64,000 nucleotides of DNA from Burkholderiaceae bacterium. GTDB taxonomy: Bacteria; Pseudomonadota; Gammaproteobacteria; Burkholderiales; Burkholderiaceae_C. This document shows, one piece after another, positions 1 to 8,472 of the stretch; position 1 is the stretch's first letter, and each line of letters opens with the position of its first letter. The notes below the pieces were generated by a model. That model was given only the letters and a program-made list of their open reading frames with translations. It ran no database searches and was not told the origin of the DNA. The stretch lies in contig JAUYTN010000010.1 in the NCBI GenBank assembly GCA_030695205.1, forward strand, positions 1 through 64,000, given 5' to 3'. The position numbers and the translations under genes are program-made.

Positions 1-216
1 CACACCGAGGTGCAGCTGCTGCACTACGAAGAAATCACCGAGCGCCGCTTTGGCGGTTGGACCATGGGGCAGGTCAACCTCGCCAAGCTCAACACCTCCA
101 TCGTGCTCAAGTACTCCGAGCGGCCTGAGTTCGACCCCTACGGTGTGTCCGGCAAGGTCAGCCTGGCGCTGCTGGAAGAGCTGATGGCCACCGCTTCCAT
201 CGTGGGGCGCGTATGA
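1..216 (+). CDS. BLUF-domain photoreceptor, C-terminal part (truncated by window edge)
   Basis: An open frame runs in from the left edge and ends after 71 codons. The readable part contains HYEEITERRFGGWTMG, which matches the end of BLUF domains, where a short strand with ITERxF...WxMG closes the flavin pocket. BLUF domains bind FAD and signal blue light. The following 45 residues look helical, like the usual BLUF cap. The stop overlaps the next gene's start by 4 nt (ATGA), so it is probably co-transcribed with the SDR gene. The flavin-binding Tyr and Gln lie outside the window, so the assignment rests on the C-terminal motif only. Confidence 0.6.
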   Translation, partial: HTEVQLLHYEEITERRFGGWTMGQVNLAKLNTSIVLKYSERPEFDPYGVSGKVSLALLEELMATASIVGRV

Positions 217-950
217 GCCCAGTTGCATTGGTCACGGGCGCACGCGGCGGCATCGGCCGGGAGGTGGTGCATTTGCTCCGCACGGCAGGCCACTTTGTGG
301 TGGCGGTGGGGCGCGACGAGGCCTCTTTGGCGGAGGTGCCTGCCGACGCACATGTGACGGCCGATGTCACCACACTCGAGGGTGCCGCCTTTGCGGTGGC
401 TGAAGCCGCCCGGTTGGCGGGCCAGCCTCCTGCACTGCTGGCGCATTGCGTGGGCAGCACCCTGATTGCACCCATCCACCGCACCAGTGCGGAGCAATAC
501 CGCACAGTGATGCGCGTCAACCTCGACAGCGCGTTTTTCATGCTGACGGCCTGGCAGGCACCGTTGCGCGAGGGCAAGCTGCCGGGCGCTGCCGTGCTGG
601 CCAGCTCGGTGGTATCGCGCGTGGGGGTGGCCAACCACGAGGCCATTGCAGCCGCCAAAGGCGGCATCGAGGCACTGGCCCGCAGCATGGCCGCCACCTA
701 CGCGGCCCAGGGCTTGCGCATCAATGTGGTGGCCCCAGGCATGACCGACACCCCGATGACGGCGGGCATGCTGAAAACCGACGTGCTGCGCGAAGGCGCA
801 GGCAAGCAGTACCCCTTGGGTGGCGTGCAGTCGGCCCATGACGTGGCCGAGGCCATGGCCTGGCTGCTCAGCCCCGGCGCGGCGCGCATCACCGGCCAGG
901 TACTGGCCGTGGATGGCGGCTTCAGCCACATTCGCCCCCTGGTGCGCTGA
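213..950 (+). CDS. SDR-family oxidoreductase lacking the catalytic tyrosine
   Basis: A 245-aa single-domain short-chain dehydrogenase/reductase. The nucleotide-binding loop TGARGGIG is at residues 8-15, the structural Asn at N103, candidate serines at S131/S132 and the active-site lysine at K149. The C-terminal VDGGF is typical. In the YxxxK motif, the tyrosine position four residues before K149 is isoleucine (I145, codon ATT), so normal hydride-transfer chemistry is doubtful. The ATG overlaps the BLUF stop by 4 nt, so the two are likely translationally coupled. It may be a nucleotide-sensing or structural SDR or use another acid. The family is certain; the activity is unknown. Confidence 0.85.
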   Translation: MSPVALVTGARGGIGREVVHLLRTAGHFVVAVGRDEASLAEVPADAHVTADVTTLEGAAFAVAEAARLAGQPPALLAHCVGSTLIAPIHRTSAEQYRTVMRVNLDSAFFMLTAWQAPLREGKLPGAAVLASSVVSRVGVANHEAIAAAKGGIEALARSMAATYAAQGLRINVVAPGMTDTPMTAGMLKTDVLREGAGKQYPLGGVQSAHDVAEAMAWLLSPGAARITGQVLAVDGGFSHIRPLVR

Positions 951-989
951 CCCCATGCGCGGTTCGCTGCTTGACAAAGGAAGCCCCAC

Positions 990-1163
990 ATGAACTGGTT
1001 CAACATACTGCCCGGTTTCCAAAAATCTGCGGCGGGCATGGAGTGGTTGCTCTGGACGCTGGTGCTGACGCTGGCCATTGGCTGCGCCATCGTCATGCTG
1101 ATGAAGGGCCCGGCTTATGTGGCCGACGCCTATGAAATGAACGACAGCGACAAGCCCGCCTGA
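990..1163 (+). CDS. Small single-pass membrane protein, unknown function
   Basis: A 57-codon frame starts with ATG and has a good ribosome-binding site (AAAGGA, about 9 nt upstream). The protein begins MNWFNILPGF, has one hydrophobic segment at about residues 18-37 (LLWTLVLTLAIGCAIVMLM) and ends in a short acidic tail. It lies 39 bp after the SDR gene in the same direction and is probably in the same operon. The family was not recognised. Its credibility comes from the RBS, the clean transmembrane profile and the position; it is too short for stronger evidence. Confidence 0.6.
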   Translation: MNWFNILPGFQKSAAGMEWLLWTLVLTLAIGCAIVMLMKGPAYVADAYEMNDSDKPA

Positions 1164-1226
1164 GAGCCTGAGCCACGCGTTTTCGCGCTGGCAGCCGAAT
1201 GTGCCGAACCCTGAAAGGGCTCTGTT

Positions 1227-2639
1227 TTGACCCAAACACCCCGTGACAGGCCGGTTGCGACAGGCACGCAGCCCGCCGCCAGCGTCAGCAATGCCACCGT
1301 GCCCAGCAGCCGCTTCAGCCGCGTGCTGCACATGGGGAAGATGGCCACCGGCGTGGCGGGCAACATGTTGCTGGCCGGTGCGCGTGAGTTGGCCCAAGGC
1401 AAGCGCCCCAAACTCAGCAATTTGCTGCTGACACCGGCCAACGCCCTCAAGGTCACCCAGCAACTGGCCCAGATGCGGGGTGCGGCCATGAAGGTCGGGC
1501 AGCTGATTTCGATGGACGCGGGCGACCTGCTGCCGCCCGAGCTGGCAGCCATCCTGGGGCGCTTGCGGGCCGATGCCTATGCCATGCCGCCGCGCCAGGT
1601 GCAAGCCGTGCTCACGGCCAACTGGGGGGCCAAATGGCAGGCGCGGTTCGAGCCGTTTGCGTTCACGCCCATTGCGGCGGCCTCCATCGGGCAGGTGCAC
1701 CGCGCCACCACGCTGGACGGGCGCGATCTGGCCATCAAAATTCAGTACCCCGGTGTGCGCAAAAGCATCAGCAGCGATGTGAACAACGTGGCCACGCTGC
1801 TGCGGCTGTCTGGCCTGTTGCCCGCCACGCTGGACATTGCACCGCTGCTGCGGGAGGCCAAACGCCAGTTGCGCGAAGAGGCCGACTACCAGGCCGAAGG
1901 CGCGCACCTGCAGCGTTTTGCCAATCTGCTGGCCGATGCGCCCGAGTTCGTGGTGCCCCACCTGCATGCCGACCTGACCACCTCGCATGTGCTGGCCATG
2001 TCGTTTGTGGGGGGCGTGCCCATCGAGGCCATGGCCGACGCCCCGCAGGCTGAGCGCGACCGCATCGTGCGCCTGTTGGTGAACCTGGTGTTCAGAGAGC
2101 TGTTCGAGTTTGGGCTGATGCAAACCGACCCCAACTTTGCCAACTACCGCTATGACCCGCTGACGCGGCAATTGATCCTGCTGGACTTCGGTGCCACCCG
2201 CGCGTTCTCCCCCAGCTTCGGCGCGGCCTATCGCCAGCTGATGGTCGCGGCACTGGCCGGGGACCGCCCGGCAATGAAGCAGGCCGCCATGGCCATTGGC
2301 TATTTTGACGAGCAGGCCTTGCTCAAACACCAGACGGCCGTGCTCGACATGATGCACATGGCGCTGGAGCCGCTGGGCCATGCAGGCGACTTTGACTTTG
2401 GCCAGACCGACATGGTGCAACGCCTGCGCCAGGCCGGCATGGCGCTGGGCATGGACCGCGACTTTTGGCACATACCGCCCATCGACACGCTGTTTTTGCA
2501 CCGCAAGCTCGGCGGCCTGTACCTGTTGGCGGCCCGACTCGGGGCGCGCGTCGATGTGCATGGGTTGGTGCAACCGTTTCTGGCGGCAGCTGCCCCCTCT
2601 GGCCCGAAGCCTCACCGAGACCGAACACGCGCCCTGTAG
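1227..2639 (+). CDS. ABC1/AarF/UbiB-family atypical kinase
   Basis: A 470-aa protein of the ABC1 (ADCK/UbiB) atypical kinase family. It shows the KxGQ motif (KVGQ, residues 89-92), the alanine-rich loop AAASIGQVH at about 150-158 in place of a glycine-rich loop, the lysine in LAIKIQYPGV (K171), EADY, and a DFG motif in LLDFGATR. Family members support ubiquinone or other lipid-linked metabolism, probably as ATPases. No C-terminal transmembrane helices like those of classical UbiB are evident, so it is a paralogue rather than ubiB itself. The TTG start is preceded by AAAGGG; the next in-frame ATG would cut into conserved sequence (VPSSRFSRVLHMG). Confidence 0.85.
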   Translation: MTQTPRDRPVATGTQPAASVSNATVPSSRFSRVLHMGKMATGVAGNMLLAGARELAQGKRPKLSNLLLTPANALKVTQQLAQMRGAAMKVGQLISMDAGDLLPPELAAILGRLRADAYAMPPRQVQAVLTANWGAKWQARFEPFAFTPIAAASIGQVHRATTLDGRDLAIKIQYPGVRKSISSDVNNVATLLRLSGLLPATLDIAPLLREAKRQLREEADYQAEGAHLQRFANLLADAPEFVVPHLHADLTTSHVLAMSFVGGVPIEAMADAPQAERDRIVRLLVNLVFRELFEFGLMQTDPNFANYRYDPLTRQLILLDFGATRAFSPSFGAAYRQLMVAALAGDRPAMKQAAMAIGYFDEQALLKHQTAVLDMMHMALEPLGHAGDFDFGQTDMVQRLRQAGMALGMDRDFWHIPPIDTLFLHRKLGGLYLLAARLGARVDVHGLVQPFLAAAAPSGPKPHRDRTRAL

Positions 2640-2803
2640 ACGCGACACCGCTGGGTCTCACACCCCTTGGTGGGGTTTCGCCACGCGCTGGCGCTGGCAC
2701 TGGCTGCAATCAGTCCCCATCAGCCCACGTACTCGGCTTGGGGGCCCCTGCGACACCTTGCCCACCGAAGACCCGGCCAGATCGGTTCAAACCCACACCG
2801 CTA

Positions 2804-2828
2804 GAACTGTTAATTTACCGCACAGTTC
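2804..2828. promoter_or_regulatory. Inverted repeat in the fasciclin gene promoter region
   Basis: Perfect 7-bp arms GAACTGT and ACAGTTC are separated by 11 bp in the AT-rich part of the 268-bp gap before the fasciclin gene, ending 79 bp upstream of its ATG. This looks like a dimeric regulator site. Nothing follows it that would make a terminator. No matching factor is evident in the window. Confidence 0.4.
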
Positions 2829-2907
2829 ATGAGATTACCAATAGGTATCAGAATACGCTACTCAGTTAGCCAACAGGTGTTTTTTTGTTTTTACCAGGAG
2901 CTTCCCA

Positions 2908-3363
2908 ATGAAAAAGTCACTGATCGCCATCGCCCTGACCGCATTTGCAGCTACCGCTGTTCAGGCCAAAGACATCGTGGATACCGCCGTGGCGGCGGGT
3001 TCGTTCAAGACCCTGGCCACCGCCTTGCAGGCAGCCGGTCTGGTTGACACGCTCAAGGGCAAAGGCCCGTTCACGGTGTTCGCACCCACCGACGAAGCGT
3101 TTGCCAAGGTGCCCAAAGACCAGCTTGATGCCCTGCTGAAAGACAAAGCCAAGCTCACTGCCGTGCTGACCTACCACGTGGTGCCAGGCAAGGTAATGGC
3201 AGCCGACGTGAAGGCTGGCAAGGTCAAAACGGTGCAAGGCAGCGACATCACCGTGACCACGACGGGCGGCGTGAAGGTCGATGCTGCCAACGTGGTGAAG
3301 ACGGACATCGTGGCCGACAACGGCGTCATCCACGTCATTGACGCGGTGATTCTTCCCAAGTAA
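2908..3363 (+). CDS. Secreted fasciclin-domain protein
   Basis: A 151-aa protein with a Sec signal peptide ([13 protein letters not shown]..., likely cleaved after VQA at about residue 20) followed by a single fasciclin (FAS1) domain. The two conserved FAS1 blocks are present: [11 protein letters not shown] at about 52-62 and [13 protein letters not shown] at the end, plus the internal YHVVPG. Such periplasmic or secreted FAS1 proteins are common in proteobacteria and are often linked to adhesion or photo-oxidative stress regulons. The start is supported by CAGGAG 11 nt upstream. The preceding 268-bp gap carries a dyad at 2804-2828. Confidence 0.93.
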   Translation: MKKSLIAIALTAFAATAVQAKDIVDTAVAAGSFKTLATALQAAGLVDTLKGKGPFTVFAPTDEAFAKVPKDQLDALLKDKAKLTAVLTYHVVPGKVMAADVKAGKVKTVQGSDITVTTTGGVKVDAANVVKTDIVADNGVIHVIDAVILPK

Positions 3364-3456
3364 GTCAAAAGTTGGTTTTGCGCGGTGGTCCCGGGCGGGG
3401 TCATCGCTTTATTCGTAAGTCGCGGCTCGGTTCCGCTTGAAGCCCAGGAGATTGAA

Positions 3457-3600
3457 ATGGAAGTTTTTGCACTGTTGTTCGCCTCCAAGTACGGCATGGC
3501 TGCTTTGGGCTCGGTCACGCTTGCCGCAGGCATGCTGGTCAGCACGTTTTGGGTACTGACGCAAAAGGCGTCGCGCCCACCAGCCCAGATCGGCCGCTGA
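3457..3600 (+). CDS. Small membrane protein (possibly DUF3149-like)
   Basis: A 47-aa frame with a strong Shine-Dalgarno (AGGAG, 6 nt before ATG). It has one hydrophobic helix at about residues 13-36 and a short basic tail. Its size, the LLFASKYGM start and the single helix resemble the tiny DUF3149 family, but this is recalled pattern similarity, not a search. It lies 93 bp downstream of the fasciclin gene in the same orientation and may be co-expressed. Confidence 0.6.
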   Translation: MEVFALLFASKYGMAALGSVTLAAGMLVSTFWVLTQKASRPPAQIGR

Positions 3601-3765
3601 GTCGGGGGGTGCATTGCCTGCACACCACGGCCATCACCCCCAGCCGCAGTGAGCCCAATTGGATTGGCACACAAGCCGGGCCAGCCCCGTGCCACACTGC
3701 CTGGCCCGGCTTGACACAAACACCCCCTCCGTTCGTGCGGGCCATTCATTGACAAGGAACGTTGT

Positions 3766-3972
3766 ATGCCACAGGACGAACGCTGCTGCGGAACAGGCAC
3801 TTGCATCATTGACGCTGATGGACGGTGTTGGTGTGGCCAACAGTGGGATGGCACAAAAATGTGCCACCCAGCCACCAAGACCGAGCCAGCACAACCCGCA
3901 GCCGCCGCAGCGACCGCACACACCTCAGCGCCTTTCACATCGCCACCAGGCCCGACGGCTGCACGCCAATGA
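3766..3972 (+). CDS. Small cysteine-rich protein, unknown function
   Basis: A 68-aa frame with AAGGA 8 nt upstream of its ATG. The N-terminal half is cysteine-rich: CCGTGTC at residues 7-13, CWC at about 21-23, then GQQWDGTKMC. The C-terminal half is a low-complexity Ala/Pro/Thr tail. The spacing suggests metal or disulfide chemistry. No signal peptide or transmembrane segment is visible. Its location between the fasciclin and SOUL genes hints at a stress role. Function unknown. Confidence 0.6.
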   Translation: MPQDERCCGTGTCIIDADGRCWCGQQWDGTKMCHPATKTEPAQPAAAAATAHTSAPFTSPPGPTAARQ

Positions 3973-4036
3973 GCGTTTTGGGTGGCACACAGCTCTGCAC
4001 ACCACATGCCGACCCCAACCAAGGCTGATAACCACC

Positions 4037-4756
4037 ATGTTGAATGTCTTGAAACTTGCCTTTCCGCTCGGCTTGATGCTGGCGGTGGGGCTGACTGGAA
4101 CACCGGCCATGGCCACCGAAGAACCCAAATTTGAGGTGGTTTCGCGGCACGACCACATCGAGCTGCGCCGCTATGCGCCGTTCATCGTGGCCGAAACAGT
4201 GGTTGAAGGCGACATGGATGCGGCCTCGGGCAAAGGCTTTCGCGCCATTGCCGACTACATTTTTGGCAACAACATGTCTGCGGAGCCATCGCCTGCACAG
4301 ACCTCGGAAAAAATTGCCATGACAGCGCCCGTGGCGATGGAACCCATCCAAACGCCTGCCAGGGCAGCATCGCAAAAAATCGCCATGACCGCACCAGTGG
4401 CCATGGAGCCCCTGCTGCCCCCTGTCGGGGAAGCTGGCCCAACACCATTGGCCTTGCAAGGCGCCACACGCTGGCGCGTGCACTTTGTGATGCCCAGTGC
4501 CTACACGCTGGCCACGCTGCCCAAACCCAACAATTCGGCCGTGCAGTTGCACCAGGTACCCGCCAAAACATGGGCTGTGCTGAGCTACAGCGGCTTCAAC
4601 ACGGAAGCGGGCATCCAGCAACGCACCGACGAGCTGGTGGCGTGGCTGGCCGCCCGCCACATCAAAACCACCGGCAGCCCACAACTGGCCCGCTACAACC
4701 CACCCTGGACGCTGCCCATGTTTCGCCGCAACGAAATCATGCTGGAAACGCAGTGA
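4037..4756 (+). CDS. SOUL-family heme-binding protein, exported
   Basis: A 239-aa SOUL/HEBP family protein. The first 25 residues form a signal peptide ending in PAMA. The mature part starts with FEVVSRHDHIELRRYAPFIVAE, the SOUL N-terminal signature, followed by two tandem copies of KIAMTAPVAMEP at about residues 94-105 and 114-125. Doubled KIAMTAPV loops are common in bacterial SOUL proteins, although here the repeat extends through MEP. It likely binds heme or a related tetrapyrrole in the periplasm. The frame is open far upstream, but the ATG before the signal peptide is the sensible start. Confidence 0.88.
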   Translation: MLNVLKLAFPLGLMLAVGLTGTPAMATEEPKFEVVSRHDHIELRRYAPFIVAETVVEGDMDAASGKGFRAIADYIFGNNMSAEPSPAQTSEKIAMTAPVAMEPIQTPARAASQKIAMTAPVAMEPLLPPVGEAGPTPLALQGATRWRVHFVMPSAYTLATLPKPNNSAVQLHQVPAKTWAVLSYSGFNTEAGIQQRTDELVAWLAARHIKTTGSPQLARYNPPWTLPMFRRNEIMLETQ

Positions 4757-4866
4757 CGGTCTGCACGAACTGGGTCATGGACGGGCGGAACATTGACCGG
4801 CTGAACAACCGACTGTTTTAACGAGTGAGCCAGCAAGCGCACGCCAATACAGCCGCAACACGCAGT

Positions 4867-5424
4867 TCAACCTGCTGCGTTCAGGTCTGCCACGCACCAC
4901 CAGCTGACATCGTCAATTCCATGCACCACCTGGTAGGCCTCCACCACCACCTCCAGCAGCACACAGTCTGGGGACTGCATGAAAACAGCCAGGTCAGGGT
5001 GGCGGTGCAAGTGGGCCAGCAACAGCACGGGCTGCGCAGCGGCATCGACCTCCTGCACCCGCCCCACGGCACCCAACACACCATGGCCAGGGGTGTCGCC
5101 AGCTGCCAGTTGGCGTCGGCCATCCATCAGCAGCGACACCCGCTGGTTGTGGCTGAGGTTGCTGAACTTGCGGGTGTTGCGGTAAGTGGCAAACACCAGC
5201 CGCCGCCAGTGATCGACTGGGGTAATGGCCACCAGACTGGTGTGCGGTTGCCCCGCGTGCTCAGTGGCCAGCACGGCGAACCCCACGCTGTTCAGCAACG
5301 CCACGATGCCGTCCCGTGTGAACGCCGCAGCCGTCAAAGAAACGGTCAGGTCTTGGGAGGAATCGGCGCTTTGCATCTGTCCGATCATGCGCTCGCCCGG
5401 ACAGTCCCAGACGATTCGGGGCAT
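4867..5424 (-). CDS. Pyridoxamine 5'-phosphate oxidase-family (FMN-binding split barrel) protein
   Basis: A 185-aa protein whose core (LNSVGFAVLATEHAG, then LVAITPVDHWRRLVFATY, TRKFSNLSHNQRVSLLMDGR) matches the FMN-binding split-barrel fold. The pattern of strand, substrate loop, R-T-R-K and N-x-R-V-S-L-L is typical. It probably acts in flavin- or heme-linked redox or detoxification; the substrate is unknown. Alternative starts exist at residues 13 and 17, and no start has a strong RBS. It is convergent with the SOUL gene and divergent from the MipA gene. Confidence 0.75.
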   Translation of the reverse strand: MPRIVWDCPGERMIGQMQSADSSQDLTVSLTAAAFTRDGIVALLNSVGFAVLATEHAGQPHTSLVAITPVDHWRRLVFATYRNTRKFSNLSHNQRVSLLMDGRRQLAAGDTPGHGVLGAVGRVQEVDAAAQPVLLLAHLHRHPDLAVFMQSPDCVLLEVVVEAYQVVHGIDDVSWWCVADLNAAG

Positions 5425-5485
5425 CGCCTGGTTTGCCGAAATGTCACACCATGTTGTTAATTTTTTTCATCAGGCACCCAAAAAC

Positions 5486-6334
5486 ATGAAACCAGTCACC
5501 AATCGCCGCGTATTGCCTCGTTTTATGCGGGCATGTGCTGTGCTGTTCACCGCAGGTGGTGCCACGCTGGCCCAGGCCACTGGCGGCCCGCCGCTGTGGG
5601 AAATCGGTGGTTTTGCCATGGGCGTGTCCCAACAGGCCTACCCAGGCTCAGACCAGCAGGTGAACCGCGCGCTGGCGCTGCCTTATTGGGTGTACCGGGG
5701 CGAGTTGCTGCGGGCCGACCAGAACACCGTGGGTGTGCGCGCCATCAAAACGCCCGACTTTGAGGTGGACGTGGGCTTTGCTGGCGCATTCGGCTCCAGC
5801 AGCAACCGAATTGACGCCCGCAACGGCATGCGTGACCTGGGCACGCTGGTAGAACTTGGCCCCCGCCTGAAATGGAACCTGGGTGCCGCGCCCGGCGGCG
5901 GCACCTGGCGGGCTGAACTCCCCTTGCGGGCGGTGTTCGACCTGAGCAATGGCTTTGCGCACCGTGGCCTGTCGTTTGAGCCCGAACTGGTGTACGAGCA
6001 CCGTTCACAGGGGGGCTGGCGGTACAGCGCCAGCGTTGGGGCCATCGTCGCCGACCACAAGTTGGCCAGCACTTTCTACCAGGTCACCGCTGCCGAGGCC
6101 ACACTGGCCCGCCCGGCCTACGCCGCCAGCAGCGGGTTGGTGGGCTGGCGCGTAGGCGCATCGGCATCGCGCAGCCTCACGCCCGACTGGCGCTTGTTTG
6201 GTTTTGCCCGCCTCGATTCTGTGGCCGGCGGAGCCAACAAAAACAGCCCGCTAGTGCGCCAGACCACCGGCGCCACCGTGGGATTAGGGGTGTCTTACAC
6301 CTGGATGCGCTCCAACGAACGCGCCCGGGACTGA
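5486..6334 (+). CDS. MipA/OmpV-family outer membrane protein
   Basis: A 282-aa protein with a signal peptide (about residues 1-33) and a beta-rich body. WEIGGFAMGVSQQAYPGSDQQ and LALPYWVYRGELLRAD are characteristic of the MipA/OmpV family, as are the terminal aromatic-rich strand and the alternating hydrophobic pattern. Members are outer-membrane barrels, some acting as scaffolds for murein enzymes. The ATG just before MKPVTNRR is preferred over the longer open frame because a signal peptide follows directly. It is convergent with the DnaJ gene, the stops being 4 bp apart. Confidence 0.85.
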   Translation: MKPVTNRRVLPRFMRACAVLFTAGGATLAQATGGPPLWEIGGFAMGVSQQAYPGSDQQVNRALALPYWVYRGELLRADQNTVGVRAIKTPDFEVDVGFAGAFGSSSNRIDARNGMRDLGTLVELGPRLKWNLGAAPGGGTWRAELPLRAVFDLSNGFAHRGLSFEPELVYEHRSQGGWRYSASVGAIVADHKLASTFYQVTAAEATLARPAYAASSGLVGWRVGASASRSLTPDWRLFGFARLDSVAGGANKNSPLVRQTTGATVGLGVSYTWMRSNERARD

Positions 6335-6338
6335 ACCT

Positions 6339-7355
6339 TCAGTTCAGTTGCCAGCTGGCCATGCGCCGCGCCCACTGGCCCAGCGGCTGATCGACATCGG
6401 CCTGTGCGACCTGGGTAGATTGCGCAATGAGACGGTCCAGCAGGTCGGTTTGCTGCGGGTCATCCAGAGTGGGAAACACGGGGGTCACCCGGACGATAAA
6501 GTCACCCCTCGGCCCGTTGGGCACGGCCGGAAAACCCTTGCCCGCGAGCCGGTACACGCGGGCGTCACGCGCCAGGCGCATGTGCTGCAGGCCGTCGGGT
6601 GTGGGCACGTCCACCCAGCGCTCGGTCATCCAGGCATAACCGTTGACCGGCATCTCACAGCGCAACACGCCCTGGTCGTCCAGCGTGAACAGCGGGTGGT
6701 GCTCCACCTGGATGTGCAGCTCCAGGTCCACCTGCAGGTCGCCATGGCGGGCAGCCGGCACGCTGAGCACATGCCCCTCCCGCGTGCCCCCCGGAAACCG
6801 AACCTTGCGTCGGTAGTGCAGGGTTTGCGCGCCGGTGGCCTCGCACCCATCGCAAAGCGAACGCTGGCGGCCATCGCCGCCGCAGTTCGGGCAAGGCTCT
6901 TCGGTCCATAACCAGCCAAACAACGCAGCCTTGCGGACCGCGCCCTTGCCACGGCAGGTGGGGCACGCGCTGGCCAGCACGCGCTGACCGGTGCCGGTGC
7001 AGCTGGGGCAGGTCTGGCTGAACTGACCACGCACCGTGCGGATGCAGCCCAGGCACGCGTCTTCCAGCGACAGGCGCACCTTGCGCACACACAGCGGGCG
7101 CTGGGTGTGCGCCTGCGAAGCCGATGGCGCCGAGGCTGGAGGTGGGGGCGCGGCTACTTCGGCCAACTTGCCCTCGCGCACCAGGCGGATGTGCTGATAC
7201 GCCTTGTTGATGGCCTGCATGCGCTGCACGGCATCGGCGGCCGGGTTTCGGTCGGGGTGCCACCGGGCCACCAGCTTGCGCCAGCTTGCCTTCAGTTCGG
7301 CGTCGCTGGCGCGGCAATCCAGGCCCAGCGCCAGGTAGGCTTCTTCGGTGTCCAT
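6339..7355 (-). CDS. DnaJ-like co-chaperone with J domain and zinc-finger repeats
   Basis: A 338-aa protein. A J domain occupies residues 1-60 with the HPD tripeptide at 33-35. A cysteine-rich region at about 100-180 carries four CxxCxGxG-type repeats (CPSCTGTG, CPTCRGKG, CPNCGGDG, CDGCEATG), and a C-terminal substrate-binding part follows (FPGGTREGHVL..., LAGKGFPAVPNGPRGDFIVRV). It lacks the long Gly/Phe linker of DnaJ and is shorter than the housekeeping DnaJ (about 375 aa), so it is a paralogue that would stimulate an Hsp70. No partner DnaK or GrpE is nearby. Confidence 0.9.
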   Translation of the reverse strand: MDTEEAYLALGLDCRASDAELKASWRKLVARWHPDRNPAADAVQRMQAINKAYQHIRLVREGKLAEVAAPPPPASAPSASQAHTQRPLCVRKVRLSLEDACLGCIRTVRGQFSQTCPSCTGTGQRVLASACPTCRGKGAVRKAALFGWLWTEEPCPNCGGDGRQRSLCDGCEATGAQTLHYRRKVRFPGGTREGHVLSVPAARHGDLQVDLELHIQVEHHPLFTLDDQGVLRCEMPVNGYAWMTERWVDVPTPDGLQHMRLARDARVYRLAGKGFPAVPNGPRGDFIVRVTPVFPTLDDPQQTDLLDRLIAQSTQVAQADVDQPLGQWARRMASWQLN

Positions 7356-7423
7356 GGCGGCGTCGGGCAGGGCTGGCGGTGGTGTGAGCGTGTGGGTGTC
7401 AGGGCGCGGGGATGAGCAGCTGG

Positions 7424-8323
7424 CTACAGCGCACGCGCCCAGGCGGGGCGCAGACCGGCGGTGCGCGGCTGCTCGATGGCCGCGTGCACCTGCGCCAGCA
7501 TGCGCTCTTTTTCAGCGCCCAGCGTGCCCTTCAGCACCAGCCAGTTGGACGCATGGTCGCTGCGGAACACCGTGCGCTTCAGGTCGGTGGCCCGCAAAAA
7601 CTGCGCCATTTCAGCAAACAGGTCGGGCAGGTCGGGGGCCTCCCATTCGGGGTAATTGGCCCGAAACCGCTGCTCGCCCTTGGGGAAGCTCACCACCAGC
7701 GTAGCCAGAAACTCGGGCTGCGTGGCATTGGCCAGGCGGGCCGAGGCCAGCGCATGCTGCTGCGAATACACCTTGCCACCCAAGCCGTTGAGCAGCATCA
7801 CCGAGCGGCTGATGCCCGCCTCGCCCAGCTTGGTCAGCGCGTCAGCGGTGGTGGCATAGGTTTCACCCTTGTTCACCTTTTGCAGCACCGTGTCGTCGCC
7901 CGACTCGGCCCCCACATAGGCCAGCGACAGGCCAGCTTGGCGCAGCTCGGTCAGCTCGGCCACGGTTTTGTGGCGCACGTTGCGCGGCAGGCAGTAGCTG
8001 GAGATACGCCGAACATGTGGCAAATGGGTGCGAATGGCCTGCAGCACCACCATCAGGCGGCGGGTAGACAAAGCCATGGCATCGCCATCGCCCAGAAAGA
8101 CGCGGGCCACCTGGTGGCCCAACAACTGCCCGCTGCGCTCGATGGCACGCAGGGTTTCGTCTTCGTCGCGCAGTGCAAACTTCTTTTGCGGCGCGGTGTA
8201 CATCTCGCAGTAGGTGCATTGGTTCCACGAACAACCGTTGGTCACGGGCAGGATCAGTGAATCCGCCTCGCTGGGCGGGCGAAACACGGGCTCAATGTAG
8301 CGAATGGGGAAGGCGTGGTTCAC
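7424..8323 (-). CDS. Radical SAM protein (CX4CX2C cluster motif)
   Basis: A 299-aa radical S-adenosylmethionine protein. The [4Fe-4S]-binding motif is C31-SWNQ-C36-TY-C39, a CX4CX2C variant in place of the usual CX3CX2C. ARVFLGDGDAMAL, YVGAESGDD and LNGLGG are the expected SAM-binding and barrel motifs. The substrate is unknown. The GTG start giving MNHAFPIRYIEP is preferred because longer versions would run across the promoter of the divergent binding-protein gene. The RBS is weak, so the start is uncertain. Confidence 0.82.
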   Translation of the reverse strand: MNHAFPIRYIEPVFRPPSEADSLILPVTNGCSWNQCTYCEMYTAPQKKFALRDEDETLRAIERSGQLLGHQVARVFLGDGDAMALSTRRLMVVLQAIRTHLPHVRRISSYCLPRNVRHKTVAELTELRQAGLSLAYVGAESGDDTVLQKVNKGETYATTADALTKLGEAGISRSVMLLNGLGGKVYSQQHALASARLANATQPEFLATLVVSFPKGEQRFRANYPEWEAPDLPDLFAEMAQFLRATDLKRTVFRSDHASNWLVLKGTLGAEKERMLAQVHAAIEQPRTAGLRPAWARAL

Positions 8324-8472
8324 GGTACAGACTGGGTGCAAACAGGTATTGTCCCTTGCCGGAAAAGGCCCGCGCCACGAGGCCTTTCCCACCAGCCCCA
8401 CCCTGGCCCGCAGGGGGTCGGTGCCCTGGTTGGCCGGGAGATAATGAAGACAAAACCACCCGGAGACTCCCC

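Noticed and set aside
138..2648. An 836-codon open frame on the minus strand
   Set aside because: Antisense to the SDR and ABC1 genes, with Gln/His/Arg-rich composition and no motif. It is a GC-rich shadow frame.
4300..4420. Recent tandem duplication within the SOUL gene
   Set aside because: Doubled KIAMTAPV loops are common in bacterial SOUL proteins, so this is likely an ancestral feature.
4825..5460. Open frame of 211 codons on the plus strand
   Set aside because: Antisense to the FMN-binding protein gene, His/Gln-rich and without motifs.
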